Shown piece after piece: positions 1 to 11,859 of a stretch of DNA of 64,000 nt. A model generated the notes under the pieces. The model was not told the DNA's origin and did no database searches. It was given only the letters and a program-made list of their open reading frames with translations. Source of the DNA: Dactylis glomerata (Eukaryota; Streptophyta; Magnoliopsida; Poales; Poaceae); assembly GCA_007115705.1 (NCBI GenBank), contig QXEO01000546.1, forward strand, positions 13,164,465-13,228,464, written 5' to 3'. Every line of letters begins with the position of its first letter. Positions within the stretch are counted from its first letter, which is position 1. Both the position numbers and the translations under genes were made by a program.

Positions 1-3000
1 ATTTAACTCCTTTTCCTCATTTAAAGATCCATTAATTAATAAGAAAGCACATGTATGTATTGGTTGTTTGGCCTTAGAAATACAAAAATTCCTCATGCAA
101 AGCTGCTAATTAAACACCTTAAATGTTAATATGCCTAGGAGGTGAAGGTATTTTGGAATTGCATAATTTATGAATTGTGGCCTTAAAACTGGGACAGAGG
201 GATCATGATACTAACACTACGGCTAGCCTTAGCAATTGCGATGTTTCATTTATTATAAACATTTTGTTTTACGAGCCAGCTGCCACAGTGAGAATCATTA
301 AGTGTATATGTGAAGACTTTTTTATAGACGTTGTAATTACAGCTTTAATTAGGTTGTTAGGGTGTGACGACTAGAGCTGCGAACGTCAACTTGATGGACA
401 TTAGCCAGGTCACGTACACACATGTGTTTCTTTCTTTAACCGCCAGCAGGTTGCATGCATGTATACCGGGTGGGAGATGGAGAGAAGATTTTTGGCTACC
501 AACCACTAGTGATTCCCCTGTTTATAAAAATCGAAATCACTTCTATGAATTTATTTATTTTTTGAAAAAATACATGAATGTAGCCAACAATTTATCTGGG
601 AAACATGCAAAAAATTATGTTCAAATACTTTATAGTTTAGTCTACATAAAAAAACAAACTTTTAGATCTGACTATTATTTTTCAGATCTACAAAGTGTTT
701 TAGATATTATTATTTTTATAGCCCACAAAATAAACAATTTCATACATGAACTTTTACATGCTTGTAGGTTACATCATCAACTATGTTCAGATTTATTTTC
801 ATATTTTTTTGAAATTTAGAAATATAACTTTTTTTTAAGAAACAGGATCACTAATGCCCGGGAGCCAAAAACACTTTCCGGTGGGAGATCGTCCTCATCA
901 AGTTAACATGTTTTTCTTTGGCAACCACGAGGTTAACATTTTAGTGCATGTAGGACTAGAATTCTAGAGGATTTGAACTCGTTAAGCTCGTTTAACTAAT
1001 GTGTTAGCTCAGCTTAAATTGATTAACTAAGAAGTTCTATACTGAAACTCGACTGTACATGCAAAGCTCACAAGTTTCCTTGTTTAATTAGCTCGGTAAA
1101 CTCTCAAAGGTCTACAACATTGTTTGCGATACATTTACTCCTAATAATTAAGAAATATATGATGTACTATTCATGACCATAATATATGACATTACGACAC
1201 TATCATGTAATATCTACTTGATAAACTACAATAATTAGAAACAATGGTTCATCAATACGAAAGATTTTAGTGTTATTTCTATATTTACCATGTTAAACAA
1301 GATACACTCGACTTGTTTAGGTTGAACTTGTTTAACAACTAAAATTAAAACTTGGCTCAGTTCATTTTACATCGAGTTTGACATCGAGCAGAGTCAAATT
1401 ACGAGCTACTCATTTTAATAGCGAGTTTTAAGTTTTTGGTTCCAGGCATACTTGCATGAGGACTTTTAAAATGTATAGATTTTTATGTGTTCTTTTATGT
1501 CATTTTATGGTGCTTTAAAAAAACTTATGTGTTACACTTCTAGACAATGCACAAAATACTGATATTTTACGCTGGTGTATATAAAAGACATGTTCAAATA
1601 AGTGAACCCCACTGTTTGGCTTGAGGATCGGGCATCAACCCTAAACCTTCACTTTCATCAATATTCGGTCTTTTTATATAGCCTCACACCTTACGAGGCG
1701 GGTTAGTAAATCAATTGTGTTCACCATCATGTGATATTCTCGGATGCTAGAAACACATTATTTTTCAAAGTTGTGGATTACCCTCCTGCAACTTTAGATG
1801 AAATCATCTCTTACCACACACTGCGGTATTACTTAAAACAATAAACAAAATGTTGAAAGACTTAGTTGGTGTGATCACCTCTCATAACTGTAACATGTAA
1901 ATTTGTGATTTCGATGTAATAGACGTAGCTAGGGCTATTTATCCTGGTGATTTTTGAATAAAAAAGTATTTTGTGAGGTTAAAACTTAGCCAATTAATTG
2001 TGTTAACAAACAAGGGCGACCGAACAGTCGCAACTCGCATGCATAACCACTGATGCATATTTGGCATCGACATAACCAAGATATTATCCATTCGATAAAA
2101 GGCATAACCACCGATGCATATTTTTGTTGGTCAAGATGATTTGTCTGGTTAAAAGTTTATAACATTTGCTTTCACTTGGTGTATATTCATTAGGTAAAAC
2201 ATCTATACACTGTTACTGATATTTACATAACACAATATCCCAAGGCATTAACTCGTGGTGTGTAGAATATTTCTGATCTCGGATTAAACAAGGCATATCT
2301 GCAGCTCTACCATTTTACTCCTTTAAAATCTAGACAATTGATTGTGTTTTCGATCAAGCGGCGACTAGGCATAAAATCTCACCTGCACAAGCACCAAGAT
2401 ATAATTGGCATCACATAACAAAAAAAATTATTTATTCGATACGACATGCATGCATATTTTTTTAATTTTAAGTGGTGAAGATACTTGTCCAACTAAAATT
2501 AGGCAGCCCCTTCTTTTGCAGTTTCATTTATTTAGGTAAAACATCTATATATGCAATATTTGGGTCATTTCCGTGAAAATTATCTAATTTATCCATAGGT
2601 GCCTCCAGTATTCCTGACTCTCACAGATAAAATCAAAGCACATTTTTATCAATTGAAAACCAAAGCATATCTCTATATCATTCGTATAATCCGAACACCG
2701 ACGCTTACATTAATTTTATAGAAAACCACTTCCTTAAGAAAATAAGAAGATTTTATTCCCTAATAAAATAAATGAGGAAGAATTGGCATGCAAAAGATGT
2801 GCGAAATAGTCAACATGGTCTTTTCACTAAATACAAAGTATAACATATAAACAAGTGGCTAAGCATGTATAGCCTCTCATCTCAATCAAAGAGGAAGATT
2901 TCATAATCACACTGCGGATGACAACTAGCAGCTAGTTAACCCACTAACAGGAGATTCCAACAAGAAGTGGACTGGTGGCGTGGCTCATTAAATAAACGTT

Positions 3001-3199
3001 TTCCTTCAAAGAGTACACATATTTGATGATTTTTAACTTGATAGTATTTTTTGCAAATGGAACTTGATATGTATTTGAACTAGATCGTACATGAGACGTG
3101 GTAGGAAATAATACGAATAGCAAGTGAGATGGAGCCACATATTTTGAATTCGACTGTGCATCAAACAAGGAAAGAAAGAAAAAGGAAAGAAACGTGAAA
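1..3199. other. Intergenic sequence, no gene recognised
   Basis: AT-rich sequence with stop codons in all frames and only short chance reading frames. About 960-1440 contains repeated variants of an 'aactcgtt/gagctcg' motif and may be an old repeat. About 2030-2130 has two close copies of a 'gcataaccaccgatgcatat' type segment. No paired terminal repeats, RNA gene or promoter elements were found. Confidence 0.6.
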
Positions 3200-3936
3200 T
3201 AACAAACGAGGAACAGCAGAGTGTGCCGCGCGTGCTCCTAGCAGTTTCGAGAAGCACGTCGTATCGCCGCACCCACCAACTAGGGCTTGCCCAACAGAAC
3301 CATATCGCTACGGGCACACGCGCACGCCTCCTCCCGGGTTCCCCCCCTCTCCCGCACTGCCACGAGCTGGACCGGATTGCGGCGCCGCGTTCGCATCCCC
3401 TGGTTGGAGTGGAGAAAATCGCACCGCAGCCACAAGCATCACCTCCTCCCTCCTCCTCCTCTTTCTCCTCCTCCCACTCGCGGACGGAGACGCAGCAGAC
3501 TCGCTCGTGGGGACGGAGAGGGGAAGAATCCGTAGATTGATAGCCACTGGTAGGAGCAGTAGACAGGACAAAGATCGGAATTAGCCACGCACCGAGGAGG
3601 AAAGCAAAACCTGGGGAAAAACTTATTTTTTTTTCTTCTCCTCCTCCTCCTCCTCCTTCTTCCCTATCTGTCTCCTGCGAGATTCATAGGTGGACGGTAA
3701 TGCCAACCCCCTGGCGAGTTCTTGCGTCTGGGTGTGGCAATCCGCGGCAGTAGGCCTGTTTTTTATTGGTTTGTTTGTTTCTTCATTCATTTACCCCCCC
3801 GTAACGGAAGAAGAACTGAATCGGAAACTGAACGTAAATTTAACCAATCTGCAACGAGAAGCGGAGTTCTTGGTTTGGTTTTGATTGGGGTGGTTGGGTT
3901 GTTTGGTGGGCGAGCCCGATCGGGTCGGCTCCGGCG
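3200..3936 (+). promoter_or_regulatory. Promoter-proximal region and 5' leader of the MED26-like gene
   Basis: Composition switches from AT-rich to GC-rich near 3200, as is usual at grass promoters. CT/CTC-rich tracts lie at about 3440-3480 and 3637-3662, typical of grass 5' leaders. The short frames here are not conserved-looking and are taken as leader. I did not place a TATA box or start site, and a leader intron cannot be excluded. Confidence 0.45.
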
Positions 3937-6244
3937 ATGGCGCCGCCGTCCACAGACTACTGGGTCGGCTTCTTCCGGGGAGCCGGCGAGAACATCTTCG
4001 ACGCCATCGACGCGGCCATCGACGTCGCCGCGTCCGACCACCCCGCCGCCCTCCGCGCCAGGCGCGACGCCATAGCCGAGCGCCTCTACACGGCGCTCCT
4101 CGTCGTCTCCTCCGGCGGGCCGCCGGCGGCGGCGGTCACGGCGCGTCCGCGGGCGGGGGCGCCCGCCTCCGAGCCGCAGACGCAGGCCCAGCAGCAGCAG
4201 CAGCTCCTCCCGGAGGGCGCCGGCAGCGTCCCCAGCCTCTGCAGCTCCGACCGCGCCGAGGCCATCACCGACGACGGCGCGCCGAGGCGCGACGACTACT
4301 CCGTCCTCGCCGAGGCCGAGCGCATCAAGGCTCTCCTACTCAACCACCACGAAAAGGTCCGTCTCATCTCCTTGTCCTTAACGCCGCCGCCGCCGCCGTC
4401 CATGTCGCTGGTTGTTGGGCTGGCAATTACTAGTGCTGATGAATCTGTTCTGCTGTGTTGTGGCAGTCGGAGGCTGCGCTGCTCGAGCTGCTCAGGCAGC
4501 TGCAGCAGCTGGAGTTCACCGTGCACACCTTGAAGGTGAGAGAGTCCACATCCACAGGGGCTCTGTTGATCGATTCGTCCATGCTTAATCCGTTCTTTAA
4601 TTGGCCGGTGCTCACGCCGATTCTTCCTCATAGGTCACTGAGATTGGGAAGGCTGTCGCCAGCCTCCGGAAGCACAACTCAAAGCAGATTCGCCACCTCG
4701 TCCGGTTGCTCATCGGGTATGTCCCTGTTCTTCATTCGTTCAAACCAATTTTCTTTTCTGTATTTCTCTTAGCTATCGGTATATTGCCACTTTTTAATAA
4801 GTCATTAACATTCCTTGGCATGCTTGGTGTGAATCACAGGGGTTGGAAGAGTATAGTTGATGAGTGGATGAGCAGCGGAGGAGGTGGAGACACCATTGTT
4901 GGTAGGTACCAAGCAGAATAGTTCATCATGTTTCAAAATTTAATTTTGCTTATATTTGTCTTGTAAACTAGTTTCATCTAGCCAATTAATCTTTCTCTGA
5001 CGTGACAATTTGTAGATCACACCCCTCAGTCCATGCATCCTTCCAGTCTGGAGCAGGAAGACCGGGGGCTGTCGACTCCTTCCATGGACGATGGCTCACT
5101 CTTCGCCACGCCAAGCACTTCCATCCGTCTCTCTGAGGTATTGAATTTACACACAAAGCAACGAGTTCATGCTCTGTAATCTCATAGGGCCCATGGTATG
5201 ATCTGACACAATTCCATCTGGAATTTCTCAGGACAACCAGGGGTCCAGGATGTTTGATGGAATGGATGATGGTGGAAGTGAGTGGCCAGACCTTCTTTGA
5301 TCCTCTTTGTGGTGGTTCTTTGCGAGGCACTAGTGTTTGACATCATGATTGTTTTGTGAATTATCCGCAGATACAAGGAACAGCGTTCAGCGGTATCCAG
5401 GGAGCCAAGAACAAATTAGAAGGCCGCCACAGCCAATTGCCCAGCAGTATGACCCTGACCAGAGCTGGAGGCAAGAACAATCTGCAACAAGGCAATCGCG
5501 GCCTCAAGAACTGACCAACGGCCAAACGAGGGAGCAATTCATTGCGACCATGCTTGCTAGGCCGTCATGTGCCGAGTCTGGTCCTGGGAGACCTCAAGTG
5601 AGGCCTAAGCAGCAACAAGGCGCCTCACCTGCTCAAGGCAAACCGCAACCGGTGCCATCTGATGTAAGCATATTGCACTGTGAACAACATACGGATGTTC
5701 ATTTGTTTATTTATGGTCATGCTGGTGTGATCTGAATCCTCTGCTTGCTCTGTAGAAACCGGCGGATGCAAACTCGATTCGAGCAAAGCTGGATCTCGCA
5801 AAGAATGCCAAACTAGAAATGGCCACAAACTCGAAGCTAGAAGCGACAAAGCGTAAGCTCCAGGAAGGGTACCAAGAATTCGATAACGGTATGTGTTTCA
5901 CCAACATAGAAATCCGGTTTAACATTACTTGCTGCAACATCACATTGTTCGTGCGGCTCGGTCGCTGCAAAATTATGACTTGAGCTTCCTCTTAGCTTAG
6001 AGTAAAATGGAACGGTTAGGTTAAGTTTGATGCAGAACAATGAACTTCATTGCTGGGGTCCTGCATGTGGTTTGAGTCATGACGTCCATTCTTGTTTGTC
6101 AATGCAGCAAAGAAGCAGAGAACTGTACAGATGGTGGATCCACAAAGTATACAGAAGCAAGGGAACAGGAACTGGCAACCCAATTCCAGCAAGCCCAGGA
6201 ATAACGGCAACAACACCAACAACAACCGGAATCGGCCAAGATGA
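3937..6244 (+). CDS. MED26: MED26-like Mediator subunit (TFIIS N-terminal/LW domain protein)
   Basis: Exons 3937-4356, 4467-4535, 4634-4716, 4840-4901, 5016-5137, 5232-5277, 5371-5663, 5756-5888 and 6108-6244, all with GT..AG introns. The phases close to 1365 nt, or 454 residues plus TGA. The N-terminus (TDYWVGFFRGAGENIFDAID, then DVAASDHP and RRDAIAERLY) matches the plant MED26 opening. About residues 125-205 form the TFIIS N-terminal helical bundle (LLELLRQLQQLEFTVHTLKV, KAVASLRKH, RHLVRLLIGGWKSIVDEW). The C-terminus has the family's KRKLQEGYQEF and AKKQRT segment, then an Asn-rich basic tail. Family knowledge: Mediator links activators to RNA polymerase II in the nucleus, and this domain binds elongation factors. 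The ATG at 3937 begins the conserved N-terminus. No frame break is seen, so it is probably functional. Which plant MED26 paralogue it is remains uncertain; the C-terminus favours the 26b/26c type. Confidence 0.9.
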
Positions 6245-6846
6245 GGCGCTAATTCCATTTCGTTACCATTCAAAAATACCTTTGTTTCTTCCTCGAGATG
6301 AGTCGTCAGCCCAGCCCGGTACATAACTACAGCAAATAAGGCTTCTTCCTTCCCTTGCGAACTGCTTTGATCAATCGTCAGTGCCACGCAGAGAGCTGCA
6401 TTTCGTGTCTTTGATTCTGACTTCTGCTCTTTGATGATTATTAACGGGCTGGCTGGCTCGCCTAGTGTCTGTCAAAAAACCTGTAAAGATGCGATGAGTT
6501 TGTGATAGTACTAATTGCTGGTTGTTTCCTCGGATGAAATGCAAACGGTTCGCCAGAGTTTTACCGGAACGATCATGGTGTTCACTGCTCGCTTTGTCGC
6601 AGTGCCCCTTTCTTTGCTTTTCAGGCCTTTTGGGGCGCACTGCCTTTTCGCTGAATACAGAGTAGCTTGTCCCCTTTGCTAAGACTTGACTAAGTAGATC
6701 TTTTGTTTCGAAATGACTTGGACTAGAGTTGGCGACACGTCATGACCACAAAGTGAAGCTCCCCTTGCTGTGTACCTACTGTAGTAGTAGTAGCAGTTCC
6801 ATCACTCTTCCTCTTATCATTCTTCCAATCTTAGCAAGGCAATAAA
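6245..6846 (+). terminator. Probable 3' UTR of the MED26-like gene with AATAAA
   Basis: No coding sequence follows the stop at 6244. An AATAAA hexamer lies at 6841-6846, about 600 bases downstream. The hexamer is inside the start of repeat unit A, and the homologous stretch near 39575 reads 'caaccaac' instead, so its use as the poly(A) signal is a guess. Confidence 0.35.
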
Positions 6847-9080
6847 CACAATTTTCTTCTCAAATGTGCATAACTAGCAGTGTCACGTTGTGTTACCTAG
6901 TGTGTTCAGCCATTTGGATTATCTTCTATTTTTTAATTTGCCACAATTTTCTGTAGAAGTAATCCTAGCAGTAGAACAGATTTGCCCCTATTCATTTAGG
7001 GATAAACTAGTGTACTACAATCTATATTTATTTGCAGATTTGCCCCCATTGAGTACTGACATGGCCTTGTTGACCAACATAGCTTGTGTCCCTTTTTAAA
7101 TCTGGTAAAAGGAATATTTCATACTTGGTCCAAAATGAGATGAGTGACCTACAAGTGTTGAATAGAACCGGTCAATCTGGAGGATGGATTCCCAAGCTAA
7201 GAATGGGCAGGCTTTGTGTGAACATCATGAACCAGGGCGCAGCTACTTTGAATTTTGTCGCAGCAAAAAAAAGGGTTTGAAAAAAGATACTACTAACCCA
7301 AACAGGTGGATCATTCACTGCCCATGAATGGCTCATGCTTTGGCCTTGAGCCAAGAGCCGTTTTGGTGTCCTCCGTCACCCGCTGGCGGCACCAGTGGTC
7401 TCACCGACAAGTGGGGTCATGCCATCCAGCCGCTGGTTGGTCCAGCTTGTCAGCGTAACCTCCTCCTCGCCCGTACTGTGCCACGTCGGGTACCCCGCCA
7501 CCGGGCCGTTTAAATATGGAGGGAAAGGATAGCATTGGCCTCTCCCCTGCGGCGCCGCGAGTGGGATCCTCTGCGGCCAGAGAATCTATTCCTGGCTTGC
7601 GTCTCACACTACTTAGCCCGCCAGAGATTCTTTTTGGAATTCTGATTCATCTGATATTCCCAGAAAGGTGAGGCTTACTGAGGGCTGAACAATACTAGTA
7701 GCAGCTGATGTCCAAAGTAATCATTGCGCGTATCGCAATCCAATCCAATCCGCCCCTCCATCAGAGTAAGTATAATAAGTTCTAGTCAGCTGGCTATAAG
7801 AAGTAAAATAATATATTTATATTTAGTTGGAGGAGAAAGAAGAGGAGAGGGGTGGAGAGTGGGCTCTCATACGAGAGCCACGTGCTCCTAGACAGTTTGT
7901 GAGAGTGAATGGTGGACCGTATAATAATAAAGTAGTCCATTTTATAGTCAACTATTGTATATGTTGACTATATATTGGCTATAGATAATAATATGATAAA
8001 TTCACTATAGCCAGCTGTTGGCTACACTGTTATTCTTGCTCTCACACGGAGAAAATCCATCCGTTAGGAAATCGCGCAGCGAAGCAACTAATTTTCTTGT
8101 CGGAATTCAGATCAGCTGTTTTACGTCAGAATCAGCTGTCCCAGATTAAATCCAGATCGTACCGCCGATTGTATCAGGATCCTTTGGGCTGAGCAGAAAG
8201 GGGGCAGAACGAGAGACGTCGGCAGAGGAAGAGGCCTGGAGGGACACGTCGGCGAGCGGTGCGGTGCTGTTGCCCTGCCTGCCGGCACGCATCAGCTTGA
8301 TCGAGTGCCACGGTTCAGCACGCATCAGCCTGATTGAGTGCTGGATTACGGACGGACACCTACTCATGCCGCGGCTCCAGCCGCCGGTGACCTTGTCGCG
8401 TGCGCCTCCCGTGGTCGGCGACACGGCCCTGACGGCTGACACTCGTGTCGTGTCCCCGTTTCTTTTGATGGTAATTTGGAGTGACAGGATCGATCCAAAT
8501 CCAAGCAGCCTCACGTGCCGGCCTCGTCGCAGCACGTACGCTGGAGCTGAAATGTAGTAGTAGGACTTTGTTTCGTGATTTCAAGATTAATTTCTTTGGA
8601 GAAGGAAAGAAGAAAGTATTCATTCAGGCGCTTTTGTTTCGTGTACGGGCGTCGATCGGCACGTGTCGTCCACCCAGGGTAGTTTGATCGTCCACCGATC
8701 TGTCGAACTCATATCCCTCCCTCGGCATTTTACTTACACGCGTGGGATATCTGTTTTGGTTTCAGGTTGGACGGTTCCAACTTCGCAGGAATAAAGCAAG
8801 CAAGCGCTTACCCTTTCCTTTCTGCATCTGCGGTCTCTTATTCATACATGTCATGCAACCAACTGATCCAAGCCGATCGATCAGCGTACGTGTCTAGTGG
8901 CTACTCGTGCTACGGGACTGCTTTTATCTCGAGACGACCGAAACTGGCAATACTTCAGGAGTACCTAACATGACCGACACGACTGAAACTGGCAATACTT
9001 CAGGAGTATTGCAACTGCAGGTGCAGTCATGTAGCTAACCGATGGGCGTGGAATATGTTTCCACGGTCATCACGTGCTTA
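6763..9080. repeat. Tandem unit copy A, 5' part
   Basis: Colinear with 39550-42010 (unit C) and in parts with 14720-20110 (B) and 59815-63546 (D). Blocks include 6800-7060 (with about 39560-39720), the 'gtttaaatatggaggg' block at 7509-7640 (with 14900, 40605 and 59824), the 'gagggctgaacaatactag' block at 7678-7760 and 8044-8270, and the 'cggttccaacttcgcagg' block at 8560-9060. Similarity by eye is roughly 75-90%. No gene is recognised. Interrupted by a MITE at 7764-8041 and ended by a CACTA-like insertion near 9085. Confidence 0.8.
7764..8041. mobile_element. Tourist/PIF-Harbinger-like MITE in unit A
   Basis: Inverted ends gagtaagtataata and (reverse complement) gagcaagaataaca bound 278 bp, flanked by TCA at 7761-7763 and 8042-8044. 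The unoccupied site is visible in unit C (about 41272-41284) and unit D (about 61928-61940), where ccatca runs straight into cacgg. No coding capacity. A 3 bp target duplication fits PIF/Harbinger, though TCA is a variant of the usual TWA. Confidence 0.85.
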
Positions 9081-9399
9081 ATTACACTACATCACCTGTA
9101 CGCTACGGACGGCATCAGGTCGTCGGCTTAGGCTAAAAAGTTCGTCCGCTTAGCTTAACCCGACGGCATTAGGTCTAAGCTGTCGGGTTAGGTGCCGTCG
9201 ATGTTTTCGCTCGTCGATTTAGGTCTAAATGCCATCGGGTTAGTCTTTATTGTCGGTGTAGGCTAACCCGACGGCTTAAAAATTTCGTCGGTTAATACAT
9301 TTTCGGTTTTTTAATGTTTAAAAGAAAAACCAAATTTTTATTTTTTTTTGTAATTTTTCTTTTATTTCAATTTTTGTTATTTCTCTAATAACACTGAAA

Positions 9400-9470
9400 C
9401 ACCGACTTCCCACTTGGTCACCCATCCTCAGATTGCTGCAAGCCTAGCATGCTTAACTCCTAAGTTCTAC
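9400..9470 (-). repeat. 5S rRNA-derived segment within the CACTA-like element
   Basis: The minus strand reads agaactTAGGagttaagca, then tgctaggc, then gaggatgggtgacc and tgggaagtc. It follows the 3' two thirds of plant 5S rRNA and keeps A-box-like (agttaagcatgct) and C-box-like (ggatgggtgacc) pieces in the right order and spacing. It is too short and diverged to be a working 5S gene; the 5' third is not recognisable. Confidence 0.7.
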
Positions 9471-9711
9471 TCCTGCAATACTAATCCTTATTGATATTAG
9501 TAGCATATCAATCCTCTTAAGCCATGTATATCTATATGACTGTGTATAAGTATATATGTGTATATGTCTATGTGTGTGTAGATATGTATAGGCATGTGTA
9601 TATGAATTTGTTAACATTTTGAAAAAAATTTAAAAACTTTCAAAAAAATTAAACTAAAAACATTCAAAATCAAAAAAATAAAAAAAATAAAAAAATAAGA
9701 AATCATTTTTA

Positions 9712-11465
9712 GATCCGCAACACGTCATTTCTTCACTAAACTTTCCTTGTTAAAGTGGGACTCCGCACTGCGTGGTGGTGAGCGGGAGTTTCGTGCGTTG
9801 TCATGTTCATGCGGGTTCAGAATTGGGCGTAACTAATTCAAAAAAATCAAAAAAAATACGAGACCTTCGCGTGGTGTCATTTTATATCACCTAGATGTGA
9901 AACAAAAATTCAAACCTTGATAAAATCAGTTTACCAAAAAATCTCTTCATAAAAATGACCTACCATGTTCGAGGTTCCATGGCTTTTAGGTCAAATAAGC
10001 TCGGTTTGGCCCTGATCATGGCATAGTTTGTCGACACGAGGCCATATAGGACACGCGCATGGCCCTTGGGATGTCAAGGAACGGCACGGATGCCGTTTGT
10101 CCTACAAAATGTGCATTTTACATTTTCAGAGTGCCAAAATCGGATTTTTTGTGAGGAAGCTACCGAAACGGCAAACGGAAAGCTGGGCGAAACACCCCAC
10201 ATAAATAATAGACCACCTATGATACACATATTAGCTCTCGTTTCATTGCGGAATCCTTCAAAGTTATTTTCTGGATTTTGCGCAAGCTCCTGCCGATTTT
10301 GCTGGAATCGAGGTGGGTTTGCCCTTTAGCTCTAATAAGATGAGCTGCGGATTTTCTGCAAAAATAATTTTTGGATCTGCAACATGTTATTTATTCACTA
10401 AACTTTGACTGTTAAAGCGGGACTCCGCACCGCCTGGCCACGAGCGGGACTTTCATGCGTTGTCATGTTCATGCGGGTCCATAATCGGGCGTAACTATTT
10501 CAAAAAATCGAAAAAATGCGAGACCTTCGCGTGGCATCATTTTATATCACCTAGATGTGGGAAAAAATCAAACCTTGATAAAAGCAATTTACCAGAAAGT
10601 TCCTTCACAAAAATGACCTACCACATTCGAGGTTGCCTGACTTTTAGGTCAAATGAGCTAGGTTTGCCCCTGATCATGGAATAGTTTGTTGAAACGAGGC
10701 CATATTAGACATGCGCGTGGCCCTTGGTGTGGCGAGGAACGCCATGGAGGCCGATTTTTGTTTTGTCCCATGAAAAGTGCATTTTTCATATTCGGAGTGC
10801 CGAAATTGGGTTTTTTAGGCAGCTACCGAGATGGCAAATAGAAAGGTGGGCACAACACCACCTAAGATACACATATCAGCTCTATTTTTGTTGCGCAAAC
10901 CTTTGGAGTTATTTTCTGGATTTTACGCAAGCTCCTGCCAATTTTGCTCGAACCGGGATGAGTTTGCCCTTTAGCTCTAATAAGAAGAGCTCCTGATTTT
11001 TTGCAAAAATCATGTTTTGGATCCACAACATATCATTTCTTCACTAAACTTTTACTGTTAAAGTGGGACTCCGCACCGCCTGGCCACGAGCGGGAGTTTC
11101 GTGTGTTGTCATGTTCATGCGGGTCCAGAATCGGGTGTAACTAATTCAAAAAATCAAAAAAAGTGAGACCTTCGTGTGGCATCCTTTGATATCACCTAGA
11201 TGTGGGAAAAAAAAATTCAAAACCTTGATAAAAGCAATTTACCAAAAAGTCTCTTCACAAAAAGACCTATCACGTTCAAGGTTGCATGACACTTTTAAGT
11301 CAAATGAGGTAGTTTCGGACCTGATCATGATATAGTTTGTCAAAACGAGGCCATATCGGACATGTGCGTAGCCCTTGAGATGGCGAGCAACGCCATCGAA
11401 GCCGATTTTTGTTTTGTCCAATGAAAATGCGTTTTCCCTTTTCGGAGTACCGAAATCGAGTTTTT
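9712..11465. repeat. Three tandem copies of a ~650 bp unit
   Basis: Units begin near 9712 (gatccgcaacacgtc), 10374 (gatctgcaacatgtt) and 11020 (gatccacaacatatc), giving spacings of 662 and 646 bp. The third is cut short near 11465. Shared landmarks are 'gggactccgcac', 'ttgtcatgttcatgcgggt', 'tatatcacctagatgtg' and 'cgaggccatat'. Frames are broken differently in each unit, so they look non-coding. The array probably belongs to the CACTA-like element. Confidence 0.85.
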
Positions 11466-11683
11466 TTAAATTTTCCTAAATCAAGTTTTATTTGGAAAAT
11501 ATGTCGAAATTAAAGTTTTTAAATTTTCCTAACAACTAGATCATATAACATAACTACGCCTCAAAGGATATTATTTTTTTATTTTTTTACCAATTTCTTT
11601 TATTTTTTGCAAAACTGAAAAGACGATGCAAAAAACAAAAATATAGTATATCATGGGATAAAAAAATTTGTTTGGGAAACTAT

Positions 11684-11821
11684 GGGAGTGTTCGGAACCT
11701 CTCCACTCCTTCAAATCCTTGGAGATGAGGATCTCGGTTTGAGCAACTCCTGAAGAATAAGGCGTGGATCCTTCCGCTCCGGGAGCGCGGTTTAAGGAGC
11801 GGAGGGTTCTCGAATGGGTCC
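11684..11821. mobile_element. Small TIR element (MITE)
   Basis: The left end gggagtgttcggaacctctc and the reverse complement of the right end, ggacccattcgagaaccctc, form imperfect inverted repeats that extend into matching 'ctcc' runs. The ~138 bp body is non-coding. No clear target duplication, so the superfamily is not assigned. Confidence 0.55.
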
Positions 11822-11859
11822 TAAGCAATCACCTGAATTCAAAAGTTCTCGTAGCTTCA

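Larger units (their letters stand above)
9085..11683. mobile_element. CACTA-like non-autonomous element (right end not found)
   Basis: Unit A loses homology to unit B after 'cacgtgctta'. The inserted sequence starts CACTAC at 9085, preceded by TTA. It is followed by many short direct and inverted copies of 'acccgacggc/gccgtcgggtta' at 9110-9290, which look like CACTA subterminal repeats. It contains a 5S-like segment and a three-unit tandem array. I could not find a matching TAGTG end, so the right limit is only placed before the MITE at 11684. No transposase is visible. Confidence 0.5.

Noticed and set aside
364..819. Open frame of 151 codons before MED26
   Set aside because: AT-rich, no domain, no splice or promoter context; a compositional frame.
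9400..9470. A functional 5S rRNA gene
   Set aside because: Only the 3' two thirds is recognisable, with many substitutions and no 5' start or spacer array.
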